Below are positions 16,682-24,294 of a stretch of DNA of 64,000 nt, one piece after another. A program made the position numbers and the translations under genes. Below the pieces are notes generated by a model. That model was given only the letters and a program-made list of their open reading frames with translations. It was not told where the DNA came from and did not search any database. The stretch is from an uncultured Bacteroidales bacterium (GTDB taxonomy: Bacteria > Bacteroidota > Bacteroidia > Bacteroidales > Bacteroidaceae): positions 62,001 through 126,000 of the forward strand of contig CADCIP010000003.1 in the NCBI GenBank assembly GCA_902801485.1, written 5' to 3'. The stretch's first letter is position 1, and each line of letters starts with the position of its first letter.

Positions 16682-18799
16682 TTTCTATTTGCGGCTCTTA
16701 CCGCAACGGCTAAAGACCTTACCCAATACTGTAATCCCTTCCTCGGCACCGCCACCTTGTGGACACCCGACGAACTGGGATACACCCGCACCGAAGTGAA
16801 ACGTGCCTGGGGAGCCGAGACCTTCCCCGGTGCCGCTATGCCCAATGCTATGGTCCAGTGCACACCCGTCACCATGTATCACAGCGGCAGCGGCTATCAG
16901 TACGAAGACCATCAGATCTATGGCTTCGCCCATTCCGCCAAGGGCCATTGGGACCAGCTGCATATACCCATGCTGCCCGTAACGGGCCGCTTCTATCCCT
17001 ACAACTACTGCTCGTGGTTCAGTCACGAGCAGGAAGAGGCCCATCCCGGCTACTATAGCGTCTTCCTGCAGCGATACAACGTAAAGGCCGAGCTTACCGC
17101 CACCCTGCGTTGTGCCTACCACCGCTATACCTTCCGTCCCGAGGACGAGAAGCGCCTCTTGGTGGATATCACCAAGAACAACGGTCGTCCGCGCCGATGG
17201 GACATCCGCAAGTCCACCGCCGCCAATGCCTTCGAGGGCTATCAGGACGGCCACGGCCGTATGTACTTCTATGCCACCGCTAACTTGCCGGTAAAGAGCG
17301 TCCAATTAGAGACCGCCAAGAAGCAGACCATCGCCATAGTGGATTTCGAGAACAACAAGGGCGCAGCACCCCTCGAACTGAAGATAGGCTTCAGCTTCGT
17401 CAGCATCGAGAATGCCAGGGAGAACCTCGAGGCAGAGATGGCTGCCAAGGGTTTTGCCGATGTATATAAAGCAGCCGATGAGACTTGGGAGAAGATCTTC
17501 TCGCATATTCAGGTAGAAGGCGGCACTGAACGGCAGAAAGGCCTTCTCTACAGCACCCTCTATCGTGCCTTTCTGTGGCCTGTCTTGCGCAGCGATGTCA
17601 ACGGCGAGTATCTGGATTCCCGCAACCAGGTGGTCAAGGGCGACTTCCGCTACTATACCGACCCCTCCTTCTGGGACACCTATCGCAACAAGTTGCAGCT
17701 CTTGGCCATGATAACGCCCGATGTGGCTTGCGACATTGTCAAGTCCTGCATGGACCGAGGCGAAAAGCGCGGCGGCTATATGCCCACCTTCTTCCACGGC
17801 GACCATGCCTGCACAATGGTTTGCGGCATGTGGCAGCGCGGCATACAGGGATTCGACCTCGAGCGTGCCTATCGTCTCATCCTCAAGAACGCCACCGTTC
17901 CCGGTCGTGGCGGCAGACCTTATTTAGACGAATACATCCAGCGCGGATGGATAGCCGAGAAGGACACCACCGATGTGCCTACCGAGGACGAGTACAAGGC
18001 TGCCGTAACCAAGACGCAGGAATATGCCTACGACGACTATGTGGTGGCTCAGGTAGCCAAGATTTTAGGCGACAAGCAGAACTACAAGCTGCTGATGCAG
18101 CGCAGCGGCAACTACAAGAACCTCTTCGACCCCAGTACGGGCTTCTGGCGAGGCAAGATCGAGAGCGGCGAGTGGATCAGGGATTTCGACCCCTACTATC
18201 CCTATTATGCTTATATGTATCGCGAGGCCAATGCATGGCAGAGCCTCTTCTTTGCGCCTCACGACCCCGAAGGCATGATAGCCCTCTATCCCAGCCATCA
18301 GGCCGTAGAGCAGAAGCTCGACAGCCTCTTCACCGAACCTTGGCGAGGCTACGAGGCTTGGAACATGACGGGCTTCATGGGTAACTACTGTCATGGCAAC
18401 CAGCCCGACCACAGTGTCCCCTATACATATTATTTTATAGGCAAGCAGGAGAAGGCCCAGCGCATCCTCAACGAGCTGATGGACAAGTATTACGATATGG
18501 GAGCCGACCACTTGGCATACGCCGGAATGGATGATGCCGGCGAGACTTCCTCTTGGTACGTCTTTAATGCCATCGGTCTTTACACCTATTCTCCTGCCGA
18601 CCCTCAGTATATCGTCACCGTTCCCCTCTTCCCCAAGGTAACCTTTACGATGGGCGACGGACGTAGTGTGGTAATCCGCAGGGAAGGCAATGGCGAGAAG
18701 ATTCGGCAGATCCGCTGCGGTACCAAGCCCCTGAAAGGCTGGTTCCTTAACCATAATGATATGCTGAAATCAGGAGAGGTTACGATTGTAACCGAGTAA
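16628..18799 (+). CDS. Secreted GH92 exo-alpha-mannosidase (second copy)
   Basis: The 723-residue protein is a divergent paralogue of the GH92 at 12268. Conserved features: YCNPFLGTATLW at the N-terminus, GAETFPGAAMPNAMVQCTPVTMY, HSAKGHWDQLHIPMLP, VEGGTERQKGLLYSTLYRAF, FWDTYRNKLQLLAMITP, GNYCHGNQPDHSVPYTYYF and GMDDAGETSSWYVFNAIGLYTYSP. The signal peptide (about 1-26) includes LPLKGVWGV, encoded by one arm of a GC-rich palindromic element, so the element contributes to the export signal. It starts 35 nt after the GH2 gene and ends in a strong hairpin terminator, so it closes the glycosidase run. Confidence 0.92.
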   Translation: MKIINKLSLLPLKGVWGVFLFAALTATAKDLTQYCNPFLGTATLWTPDELGYTRTEVKRAWGAETFPGAAMPNAMVQCTPVTMYHSGSGYQYEDHQIYGFAHSAKGHWDQLHIPMLPVTGRFYPYNYCSWFSHEQEEAHPGYYSVFLQRYNVKAELTATLRCAYHRYTFRPEDEKRLLVDITKNNGRPRRWDIRKSTAANAFEGYQDGHGRMYFYATANLPVKSVQLETAKKQTIAIVDFENNKGAAPLELKIGFSFVSIENARENLEAEMAAKGFADVYKAADETWEKIFSHIQVEGGTERQKGLLYSTLYRAFLWPVLRSDVNGEYLDSRNQVVKGDFRYYTDPSFWDTYRNKLQLLAMITPDVACDIVKSCMDRGEKRGGYMPTFFHGDHACTMVCGMWQRGIQGFDLERAYRLILKNATVPGRGGRPYLDEYIQRGWIAEKDTTDVPTEDEYKAAVTKTQEYAYDDYVVAQVAKILGDKQNYKLLMQRSGNYKNLFDPSTGFWRGKIESGEWIRDFDPYYPYYAYMYREANAWQSLFFAPHDPEGMIALYPSHQAVEQKLDSLFTEPWRGYEAWNMTGFMGNYCHGNQPDHSVPYTYYFIGKQEKAQRILNELMDKYYDMGADHLAYAGMDDAGETSSWYVFNAIGLYTYSPADPQYIVTVPLFPKVTFTMGDGRSVVIRREGNGEKIRQIRCGTKPLKGWFLNHNDMLKSGEVTIVTE

Positions 18800-18800
18800 A

Positions 18801-18846
18801 TAAAGCGAAGCCTGCCATCTATTACGGATAGCAGGCTTTTGCTTTA
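18801..18846 (+). terminator. Intrinsic terminator after the GH92 gene
   Basis: taaagcgaagcctgc pairs with gcaggcttttgcttta around a short loop, starting just after the GH92 stop; a near-perfect stem of about 15 bp with T-rich 3' arm. Confidence 0.75.
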
Positions 18847-18935
18847 TATTAGGTGTTTGTTGGCTATTTCAGTTTATCCAACAGTTTTTTCAGCTTGTAT
18901 GTATTGCTGGGATCTACTTCTTCATCTTGACAGGC

Positions 18936-19802
18936 TTACCACTTAATTTGGTAGTTGTAACAATGTGTCAAGCCATGAGAGAAATTGATGGTTGATTTCG
19001 TCTGACAGACCATTTGCCGCTCGTCCAATATGTATTCTATCTGCTCAGTAAACTCTTCTGATTCCACACTTTGCAAAAGGTTCTGGCAGTCGGCGCCCAG
19101 GTATCCGGTAGATATGAGAGGCACGAGATCGAATAGGACATTCCTTGGGTCACCTCCCGGAAGGGAGCCTGCCAACTCTGAGTAGCGGTAGTTCCATACC
19201 GTCGTGTCCCGCGTCTGGGGTATGATGCAGGTTCGCTTGCAGATGTTACCGTCCTGCCATTCCAGCGTGTACATCTCCGTGTACCACGGTTCTCCCGCCT
19301 TAAACCTTGCGTAGGGGTATGTCTTCACGTTGTCGTCCCTGATGGAGATAAGTTCGCCACGCTCGTTGTAACGGAACTTGTAGAAATGGCTGTTCTCTCC
19401 CACGAAGTATGCGGATGGTCTATAGCCTGCCAAGCTGTCCACTCTCCCACCTACGAGGAAGAGGGTATCGTAATGGCAGTAGTCGTGATAGTAAGGGTCG
19501 TGCTCGCCATTTGGCAGTTCCGCAAATCTCTGAAACTTAATGTAGATGCGGTCACCTTCGTACTCGTATTCGGCCAACTGCTTCACAAGGGAAAATCCAG
19601 AATCGACGTGTTCAGCAAAGACCACTCTACCCTCAGCGTCGTAGGAATAAGCAAGGTGCATGTAGCCTCCGTCCATTGAGAGCAGTTTCCCTGTGTTTAG
19701 AATAATTTCCTGAGGGTCGGGCTCTACAATGATTTCATCCGGATTGTTAGAACAAGCAATCAGCAGTGTTGCTGTGAAAAGAATGGAAAAAAAATATTTC
19801 AT
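18936..19802 (-). CDS. Lipoprotein of unknown function
   Basis: The 288-residue protein begins with a lipoprotein signal (LLIACSNN, lipobox cysteine at residue 17) followed by an acidic linker DEIIVEPDPQE, a usual lipoprotein export mark in Bacteroidetes. The body has short beta-rich segments such as MHLAYSYDAEGRVVFAEH, YKFRYNERGELISIRDD and YILDERQMV, reminiscent of DUF4595/RHS-like YD-type strands. I do not recognise a function. It is convergent with the GH92 gene and has no obvious operon partner. Confidence 0.75.
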   Translation of the reverse strand: MKYFFSILFTATLLIACSNNPDEIIVEPDPQEIILNTGKLLSMDGGYMHLAYSYDAEGRVVFAEHVDSGFSLVKQLAEYEYEGDRIYIKFQRFAELPNGEHDPYYHDYCHYDTLFLVGGRVDSLAGYRPSAYFVGENSHFYKFRYNERGELISIRDDNVKTYPYARFKAGEPWYTEMYTLEWQDGNICKRTCIIPQTRDTTVWNYRYSELAGSLPGGDPRNVLFDLVPLISTGYLGADCQNLLQSVESEEFTEQIEYILDERQMVCQTKSTINFSHGLTHCYNYQIKW

Positions 19803-20059
19803 CGTTATATATTTTATTATAATAACGACAGAGGATTCCCCTTTATTGTCTTAAAATTTCAGGATTTATGAATAAAAGAGGAATGGGCCTATTCTGACAC
19901 ATCCCTCCAATGTATTAAACCACCTTAATGGGACGTGGGACGGTGGGACACTGGGATGTTTTACTGGAACTTTGGATGAAACAACGGGGTTTCTAACTAA
20001 GATTCATCAGTAAGGTTACAGATAGTTCGTTTTTATTGAGCCTCAGAATCTTGATATTA

Positions 20060-20141
20060 TTGGAAAAACGGACAAAAACGTTGCTTTTTACGTTGGAAAA
20101 ACGGACAAAACCACCTATATTTGCATTGGAAAACGGACAAA
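20060..20141 (+). repeat. TTGGAAAAACGGACAAAA repeat x3 at exact 33-bp spacing
   Basis: Copies begin at 20060, 20093 and 20126 (the last one base shorter). The spacing is 33 bp between each pair. The TTG of the second copy is 20 nt upstream of a TATATTTG -7 element. Confidence 0.85.
20093..20123 (+). promoter_or_regulatory. Putative promoter within the 33-bp repeat array
   Basis: TTG at 20093-20095 and TATATTTG at 20116-20123, 20 nt apart; the -33 box is inside repeat copy two and copy three lies at the expected start site. It would drive the S41 gene at 20296. Confidence 0.5.
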
Positions 20142-20295
20142 TGATTCCGCAAGCCCTTGTATTTTGCAATGAAAACGTAAGCATTGATAATAATGTATAT
20201 TACATTCCCATCTATATGGTTTGCTTTCTCAAGAAGGAGACTTTAGGAGATATCAAATACACAGTGGATATTAAAGGCATAAACTGATTATAATA

Positions 20296-21432
20296 ATGAG
20301 AAGAAACTTGCTTACCGCGTTGTTGGCAATCGCCAGTACTATTGTGAATGCTGCCGTTCCTGACAGCTTGAAGAAAGACTTGGAGGACTACGACTACCTG
20401 GTCAGTTTCATAGAAAACAACTATGCTCCCTTTGATGCCATCATGCAGAAGGGCTATAAGCGGGAATACAAGTCCATGAAGAAGCAAACGAGAGCGCAGC
20501 TGTGCAAAGGAGAATCTGATTTGGAAAAAGCGGCCACGGATTATGCCATTTGGTTCTATCGTCAGTTCGACAGGCACATTGTAGTTGGGACAACAGCATT
20601 TGGAATGGCACAAGGCAACATTATCAATGAAGCATTTCTGAAGATGGACAGCACTTTGGCAACTTTGGGGCCTGACGATGTCGAATATGCCCCTAAACCC
20701 GTCTCCTGCAAAGTAGATTCCCTAACCTGGCTCATCCGCGTCCCTTCGTGCCATCCTGATTTTCGCGAAAGGACAATAAATGCTTTGCAGCAGTTTAACG
20801 AATCGGACTGCGTGAACCTGATTATTGATGTCCGTGGTAACGACGGAGGTGGTGATACCGTATGGCACGGGTATTATGATATGCTGTACGACCATCCCGG
20901 CAAACCTTCTGTCAGTTGGTTCCGCAATACCCCTGAAAGCTTAAAGTTTTGGAAAGAAATAGTAGAGAGTGGGCAATCCGATGACGAGTACAATAGAAAC
21001 TTCATCAAAGAGTGCGAATCTTCGAAGAAGAAATTCGTGAAAAGGGGTGAAACGTCAGGTGATACAGGACGTAAGCCAACAACACGCATCAGACGGGCAG
21101 CCGTATTAATCGACTGTATGACGGCGAGTGCTGGGGAAAGTATTGTTGATTTTGTCAAAAATCATAGCGATCGCGCCAAAGTATATGGAAAATGTAATAC
21201 CATAGGGAGCAATTTAACCGGCAATTGCTGGGATGGGGCAGTATTGCCCAACAGCAAGATTAGGGTAGGTTATGCCACCACCGTAGATTCCGGTTTTTAC
21301 GAGAAAGACTTCTCTTCCGAAGGTCTTGGCATCCCGCCCGACGTTATCATTCCCTTGCCTTTCCCGAGAAAACTCACCGACAACATCGACGATTGGGTGC
21401 TGTGGGTGGCAAAGGATTTGAAGAAGAAATAG
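20296..21432 (+). CDS. S41-family (C-terminal processing-like) peptidase
   Basis: A secreted 378-residue protein: signal peptide about 1-20 (ASTIVNA), a helical N-terminal region, then the S41 core. The strand-loop NLIIDVRGNDGGGD is the family's substrate-side loop and the nucleophile is the Ser of MTASAGES, about residue 280. The end has EGLGIPPDVIIPLPFP, the common GIxPDxxI motif. There is no PDZ domain, so it is a short Bacteroidetes type of periplasmic protease. A paralogue lies at 54384. It is preceded by a promoter inside a repeat array and followed by a 21-bp repeat array. Confidence 0.82.
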   Translation: MRRNLLTALLAIASTIVNAAVPDSLKKDLEDYDYLVSFIENNYAPFDAIMQKGYKREYKSMKKQTRAQLCKGESDLEKAATDYAIWFYRQFDRHIVVGTTAFGMAQGNIINEAFLKMDSTLATLGPDDVEYAPKPVSCKVDSLTWLIRVPSCHPDFRERTINALQQFNESDCVNLIIDVRGNDGGGDTVWHGYYDMLYDHPGKPSVSWFRNTPESLKFWKEIVESGQSDDEYNRNFIKECESSKKKFVKRGETSGDTGRKPTTRIRRAAVLIDCMTASAGESIVDFVKNHSDRAKVYGKCNTIGSNLTGNCWDGAVLPNSKIRVGYATTVDSGFYEKDFSSEGLGIPPDVIIPLPFPRKLTDNIDDWVLWVAKDLKKK

Positions 21433-21492
21433 AATGAAAACATCGTTAAACTACAAGGGAAAATGTTTTAATACGCCTTTTAAAACTATTCT

Positions 21493-21576
21493 CAAGCCTT
21501 GAAAATTTATAACCAAGCCTTGAAAATATATTTTCAAGTCATGAAAATAAATAACCAAGGCTTGGTTATAATTATT
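21493..21576 (+). repeat. 21-bp degenerate tandem repeat x4 after the S41 gene
   Basis: Four units start at 21493, 21514, 21535 and 21556, each beginning CAAG and, in the first three, containing TGAAAAT. The last unit combines with the third to give a perfect 9-bp palindrome ATAACCAAG-G-CTTGGTTAT at 21551-21569. Confidence 0.8.
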
Positions 21577-21650
21577 TTTGCCGAGTTGGCATGTTTTTAC
21601 GTGTAGTTTAACGATTTTAGTTGATAGCTTAGAGGCTTATTTCCGTTAAC

Positions 21651-21693
21651 AAACAAAGAAGTGCCTAATTGAATGTCGGGCACTTCTTTGTTT
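21651..21693. terminator. Hairpin terminator between convergent genes
   Basis: A perfect 15-bp stem (21651-21665 with 21679-21693) with a 13-nt loop and TTTT after it on the plus strand. It meets the stop codon of the minus-strand TlpA-like gene and can end transcripts from both sides. Confidence 0.8.
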
Positions 21694-22751
21694 TATTCCT
21701 CCCCTAAAATTTCCGAGAGTTTCTTGTCTATCTTATCACCGCGTAGGCCGCGTTTTACTACTTTACCATCTGGGGCAAAGAGGATGATTTCGGGAATACC
21801 TGTGATGCCATATACATCGGTAGCTATTTCCTGCGAATTGATGATTTGCGGATAGGGAACCTTTTCTTCCTTTATGGCTTTCAGCGTTTCCTCAGGCTTA
21901 TCCCATGCAGCTACGCCAAGCACCTGCAGGCCCTTATCCTTATATTTATTATAGGCAGCGATGAGGTTAGGAATCTCTCCGCGACAGGGACCGCACCACG
22001 ATGCCCAGAAGTCAACCAGCACATACTGCCCTTTGCCCACATAGTCGCTCAGGCGAGTGGTCTTTCCATTGTACTCCACAGCAAAGTCTGCAAACATATC
22101 ACCAGCCTGTGGGGCATTGGCTTCTTTAACTATCTGATTCCTTGCCATAGCAAAGCCAGTATTGGTGTGTTGCATGTCCTCGCTGCAAAGGTCTATCAAG
22201 GGCAGTAAGTCCCTTGCTTCCATACAACGTGTCAATTCAACTATAAGATAGACAGAAGCTGGGTCTTCTGCATGCTGCTTAACGAAGTTGGTTGCCTCTT
22301 TCTTCGCTTTTTCGTGCTCTTCTGCCTGATCATAATCTAATGTTAATAACTGATTACGCATTTCAACGCTTGCATCATTGAGTGGTGTTCCTCGAAACTT
22401 ATCACCTTGCAACTCAATGTTACCGGGTTCTAAGATAAAGGGGATTTGCTCGACACTCTTATGTTTCTCTCCCTCGTATTCTACTGTCATGTAAACCCTT
22501 AACAGGGAATAGATCGGCCGCTCCACTCCACCACAGAATGAAAACTTGCCGTCCTCCACTTCGCAAATTTCCATCTCTCCAGCTGATGCCGATGTCGTGG
22601 AGTCGTTAATGATGCATACCGAGTCCACCTTGGCAGGTATGTAATAGTTCTTTTCATACTCAGAGAAGTCACCGCTGACGGTATAATTGCTGAATTCTTC
22701 ACAACCCATCATACAGATGGCAGCCAATGTGATAAGGATGTTTCTCTTCAT
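21693..22751 (-). CDS. TlpA-like thiol-disulfide oxidoreductase with DUF4369-like N-terminus
   Basis: A 352-residue envelope protein: lipoprotein-like start (AAICMMGCEEF, cysteine at residue 17), an N-terminal beta-rich DUF4369-like domain (about 25-130), a helical linker, and a thioredoxin/AhpC-TSA domain from about 215. The active site is WASWCGPCRGEI, with the cis-proline segment GITGIPEIILFAPDGKVV. These Bacteroidetes proteins probably reduce disulfides in the periplasm or outer-membrane side, substrate unknown. Two similar proteins are at 42572 and 56081; the last is closest, sharing FADFAVEYNGKTTRLSDYVGKG. A TATATTTG element lies at 22793-22800 on this strand. Confidence 0.85.
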   Translation of the reverse strand: MKRNILITLAAICMMGCEEFSNYTVSGDFSEYEKNYYIPAKVDSVCIINDSTTSASAGEMEICEVEDGKFSFCGGVERPIYSLLRVYMTVEYEGEKHKSVEQIPFILEPGNIELQGDKFRGTPLNDASVEMRNQLLTLDYDQAEEHEKAKKEATNFVKQHAEDPASVYLIVELTRCMEARDLLPLIDLCSEDMQHTNTGFAMARNQIVKEANAPQAGDMFADFAVEYNGKTTRLSDYVGKGQYVLVDFWASWCGPCRGEIPNLIAAYNKYKDKGLQVLGVAAWDKPEETLKAIKEEKVPYPQIINSQEIATDVYGITGIPEIILFAPDGKVVKRGLRGDKIDKKLSEILGEE

Positions 22752-22792
22752 TTTTTGTGCGTATTTTGGTTTGAAAAATCTATTGCCGGCAA

Positions 22793-22800
22793 CAAATATA
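22793..22800 (-). promoter_or_regulatory. -7 promoter element of the TlpA-like gene
   Basis: TATATTTG on the minus strand, about 42 nt before the ATG at 22751, matches TAnnTTTG. Confidence 0.5.
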
Positions 22801-22924
22801 CTGCAATTTCACGAAACACATATTTAATCTTTCCAACAATTATAGAATTTTAGGAAAAGGGTAAGGCTGGCGAAGTAGTTGTCCGGCTGTAGGAGAGATT
22901 CGCTTTTTATTTAAGTTTCATTTG

Positions 22925-23962
22925 TTACTCTTTCAGCAGGATGTATTCTCTGTGTACTTTTCTGAGGCGTTCCTGCATCCGGTAGCGGCGGCTCTTGGAG
23001 TTAACTATCTCGATGTTTTTGGGGGGATAGATGTCTATGAGGTCGGGGAACTGAGCCTTTCGCGAGGTGGGCTGAAGGAGAAGCGAGGCTCGGCAGGTGG
23101 TCTTGTTATCCATCCACTCCCGACGTTTCTTCTTCACATCGTTCCACATGGCCAAATGCCGCTGCGCCTGATAGCGGAACTCCTGGGGCTGACCTTCTTC
23201 GGTATAGGCGGCACGAAGACAGATGGTCCAGTCTTTTAGCTGAAGCTTTACAAACCTGCCTAACACCCAGAGGGCAAAGCTGTTGCAGAACTCGTGCCTT
23301 ATACAATCCAAACCGCTGTGACGCTCAGCCTCCAAGACCATGCAACGGGCTGTATCGAGGTTCAGATAGCCACGGTCCAACTGATACTTGGTTGACCAGA
23401 AGACGAGCTGCACGACGCTGGGATTCGGATGCTCGAACTCCCAGTTTACGGCAAAGCGATGCTGGCTGAGAAAATGCTTGTCGAGTGAACGGATAAGGTT
23501 CTCGTAAAGCATCTCGTTAAGGTAACTCCAACGCAAATAAGCACTATCGGGCTGACTTACGCAGGCCGTATCTGTGCCAAAGACGGTGTTTTGTTCGGGT
23601 GCTACCTGAAAGACGCTGTCCTGCTTCATCTGTGCTGTCGAAGGCGAGAGCAGCAAGCCCTGGCTTTGGAACCTGTAGGCCGTCAGAGAGTCCGTAACGG
23701 TGCGGATGGAGCCGCGCTGGAGGTCGGAGCCCGTATCTTGGAAGAAGAAATCGTACTCGCTAAAGCAAGGCTCCTGCTGATAGTTTTCATCTCGTTTCTG
23801 AATAAAAAGTTTTAGCTTCTGTCTTATCCACGCAGGCTCTTCGGCCTTTATCAGAACCTCCTGTAGGGTGCGTACGCGAGCTATCTGAAAAGTGCTGTCT
23901 TCCTCTTGCGCCAGCGCCCATAAGGGCCACAGCAGCACGAGACAAAGGATTAATCGTTTCAT
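22925..23962 (-). CDS. Secreted protein of unknown function
   Basis: From the ATG at 23962 (the longer frame from 24016 would start before the likely promoter at 23994-24001) the protein has 345 residues and a clear signal peptide MKRLILCLVLLWPLWALAQ. The rest has no recognised domain: RVRTLQEVLIKAEEPAWIRQKLK, a QDTGSDLQRGSIRTVTDSLTAYRFQSQG segment, several cysteines (CMVLEAERHSGLDCIRHEFC) and a very basic C-terminus (KSRRYRMQERLRKVHREYILLKE). The LQEVLIKA phrase recalls carboxypeptidase-regulatory/CNA-like secreted proteins, but no assignment is safe. Confidence 0.7.
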   Translation of the reverse strand: MKRLILCLVLLWPLWALAQEEDSTFQIARVRTLQEVLIKAEEPAWIRQKLKLFIQKRDENYQQEPCFSEYDFFFQDTGSDLQRGSIRTVTDSLTAYRFQSQGLLLSPSTAQMKQDSVFQVAPEQNTVFGTDTACVSQPDSAYLRWSYLNEMLYENLIRSLDKHFLSQHRFAVNWEFEHPNPSVVQLVFWSTKYQLDRGYLNLDTARCMVLEAERHSGLDCIRHEFCNSFALWVLGRFVKLQLKDWTICLRAAYTEEGQPQEFRYQAQRHLAMWNDVKKKRREWMDNKTTCRASLLLQPTSRKAQFPDLIDIYPPKNIEIVNSKSRRYRMQERLRKVHREYILLKE

Positions 23963-23993
23963 TGTGTATGTCCGTTTTTCGTAAATCCGGCAG

Positions 23994-24001
23994 CAAAAGT
24001 A
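23994..24001 (-). promoter_or_regulatory. -7 promoter element of the 22925 gene
   Basis: TACTTTTG on the minus strand, 31 nt upstream of the ATG at 23962; this position argues against the longer reading frame start at 24016. Confidence 0.5.
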
Positions 24002-24043
24002 GGAATATTCCGGCATCCATCACCGCCTGCAGCGTTAAACAAT

Positions 24044-24141
24044 CATAATGGAGTGTTAAGAGTAAACAACAAGCATTTAGGGGTGTTAAAATTGCAGAAT
24101 TTTGTCTGAAAAAAAACATAAAGATGTGAAAAATGCTTATC
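24044..24141 (+). repeat. ~98-bp intergenic element, copy A
   Basis: Nearly identical to 45869-45965: the first 34 bases are identical and I count about six differences plus one indel over roughly 97 bases. Both copies lie in the gap between divergent genes. In this copy the -7-like end (tatcctttt) is degenerate. Confidence 0.88.
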
Positions 24142-24219
24142 CTTTTCAGCAAGGAACAGAAAGCAGGCTGCGAAGGAGGAGAAAAAGGCCCGATAGTTAT
24201 TTTGGAAGTAAGAAAATGC

Positions 24220-24248
24220 TTGTATTTAGGAATTTATATATATATTTG
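24220..24248 (+). promoter_or_regulatory. Promoter of the 24295 gene
   Basis: TTG at 24220-24222 and TATATTTG at 24241-24248, 18 nt apart, 46 nt before the ATG. Confidence 0.45.
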
Positions 24249-24294
24249 TAGCCGAAAAGATAACGTATCCATTTATAAATTCTAATAAAAAACT

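Larger units (their letters stand above)
19803..20295. other. Gene-free 490-base stretch with a promoter-overlapping repeat array
   Basis: Holds tandem gggac words around 19935-19956 and a three-copy repeat at 20060-20141. The frame at 20036-20287 only reads through these repeats (LEKRTK three times) and is not judged to be a gene. Confidence 0.5.

Noticed and set aside
20060-20141. CRISPR-like repeat-spacer pattern
   Set aside because: Only three 17-18 bp copies with 15-bp spacers, no cas genes, and overlap with a promoter.
20036-20287. An 83-codon frame containing LEKRTK three times
   Set aside because: Created by the 33-bp repeat array; it contains the putative promoter and has no independent coding signs.
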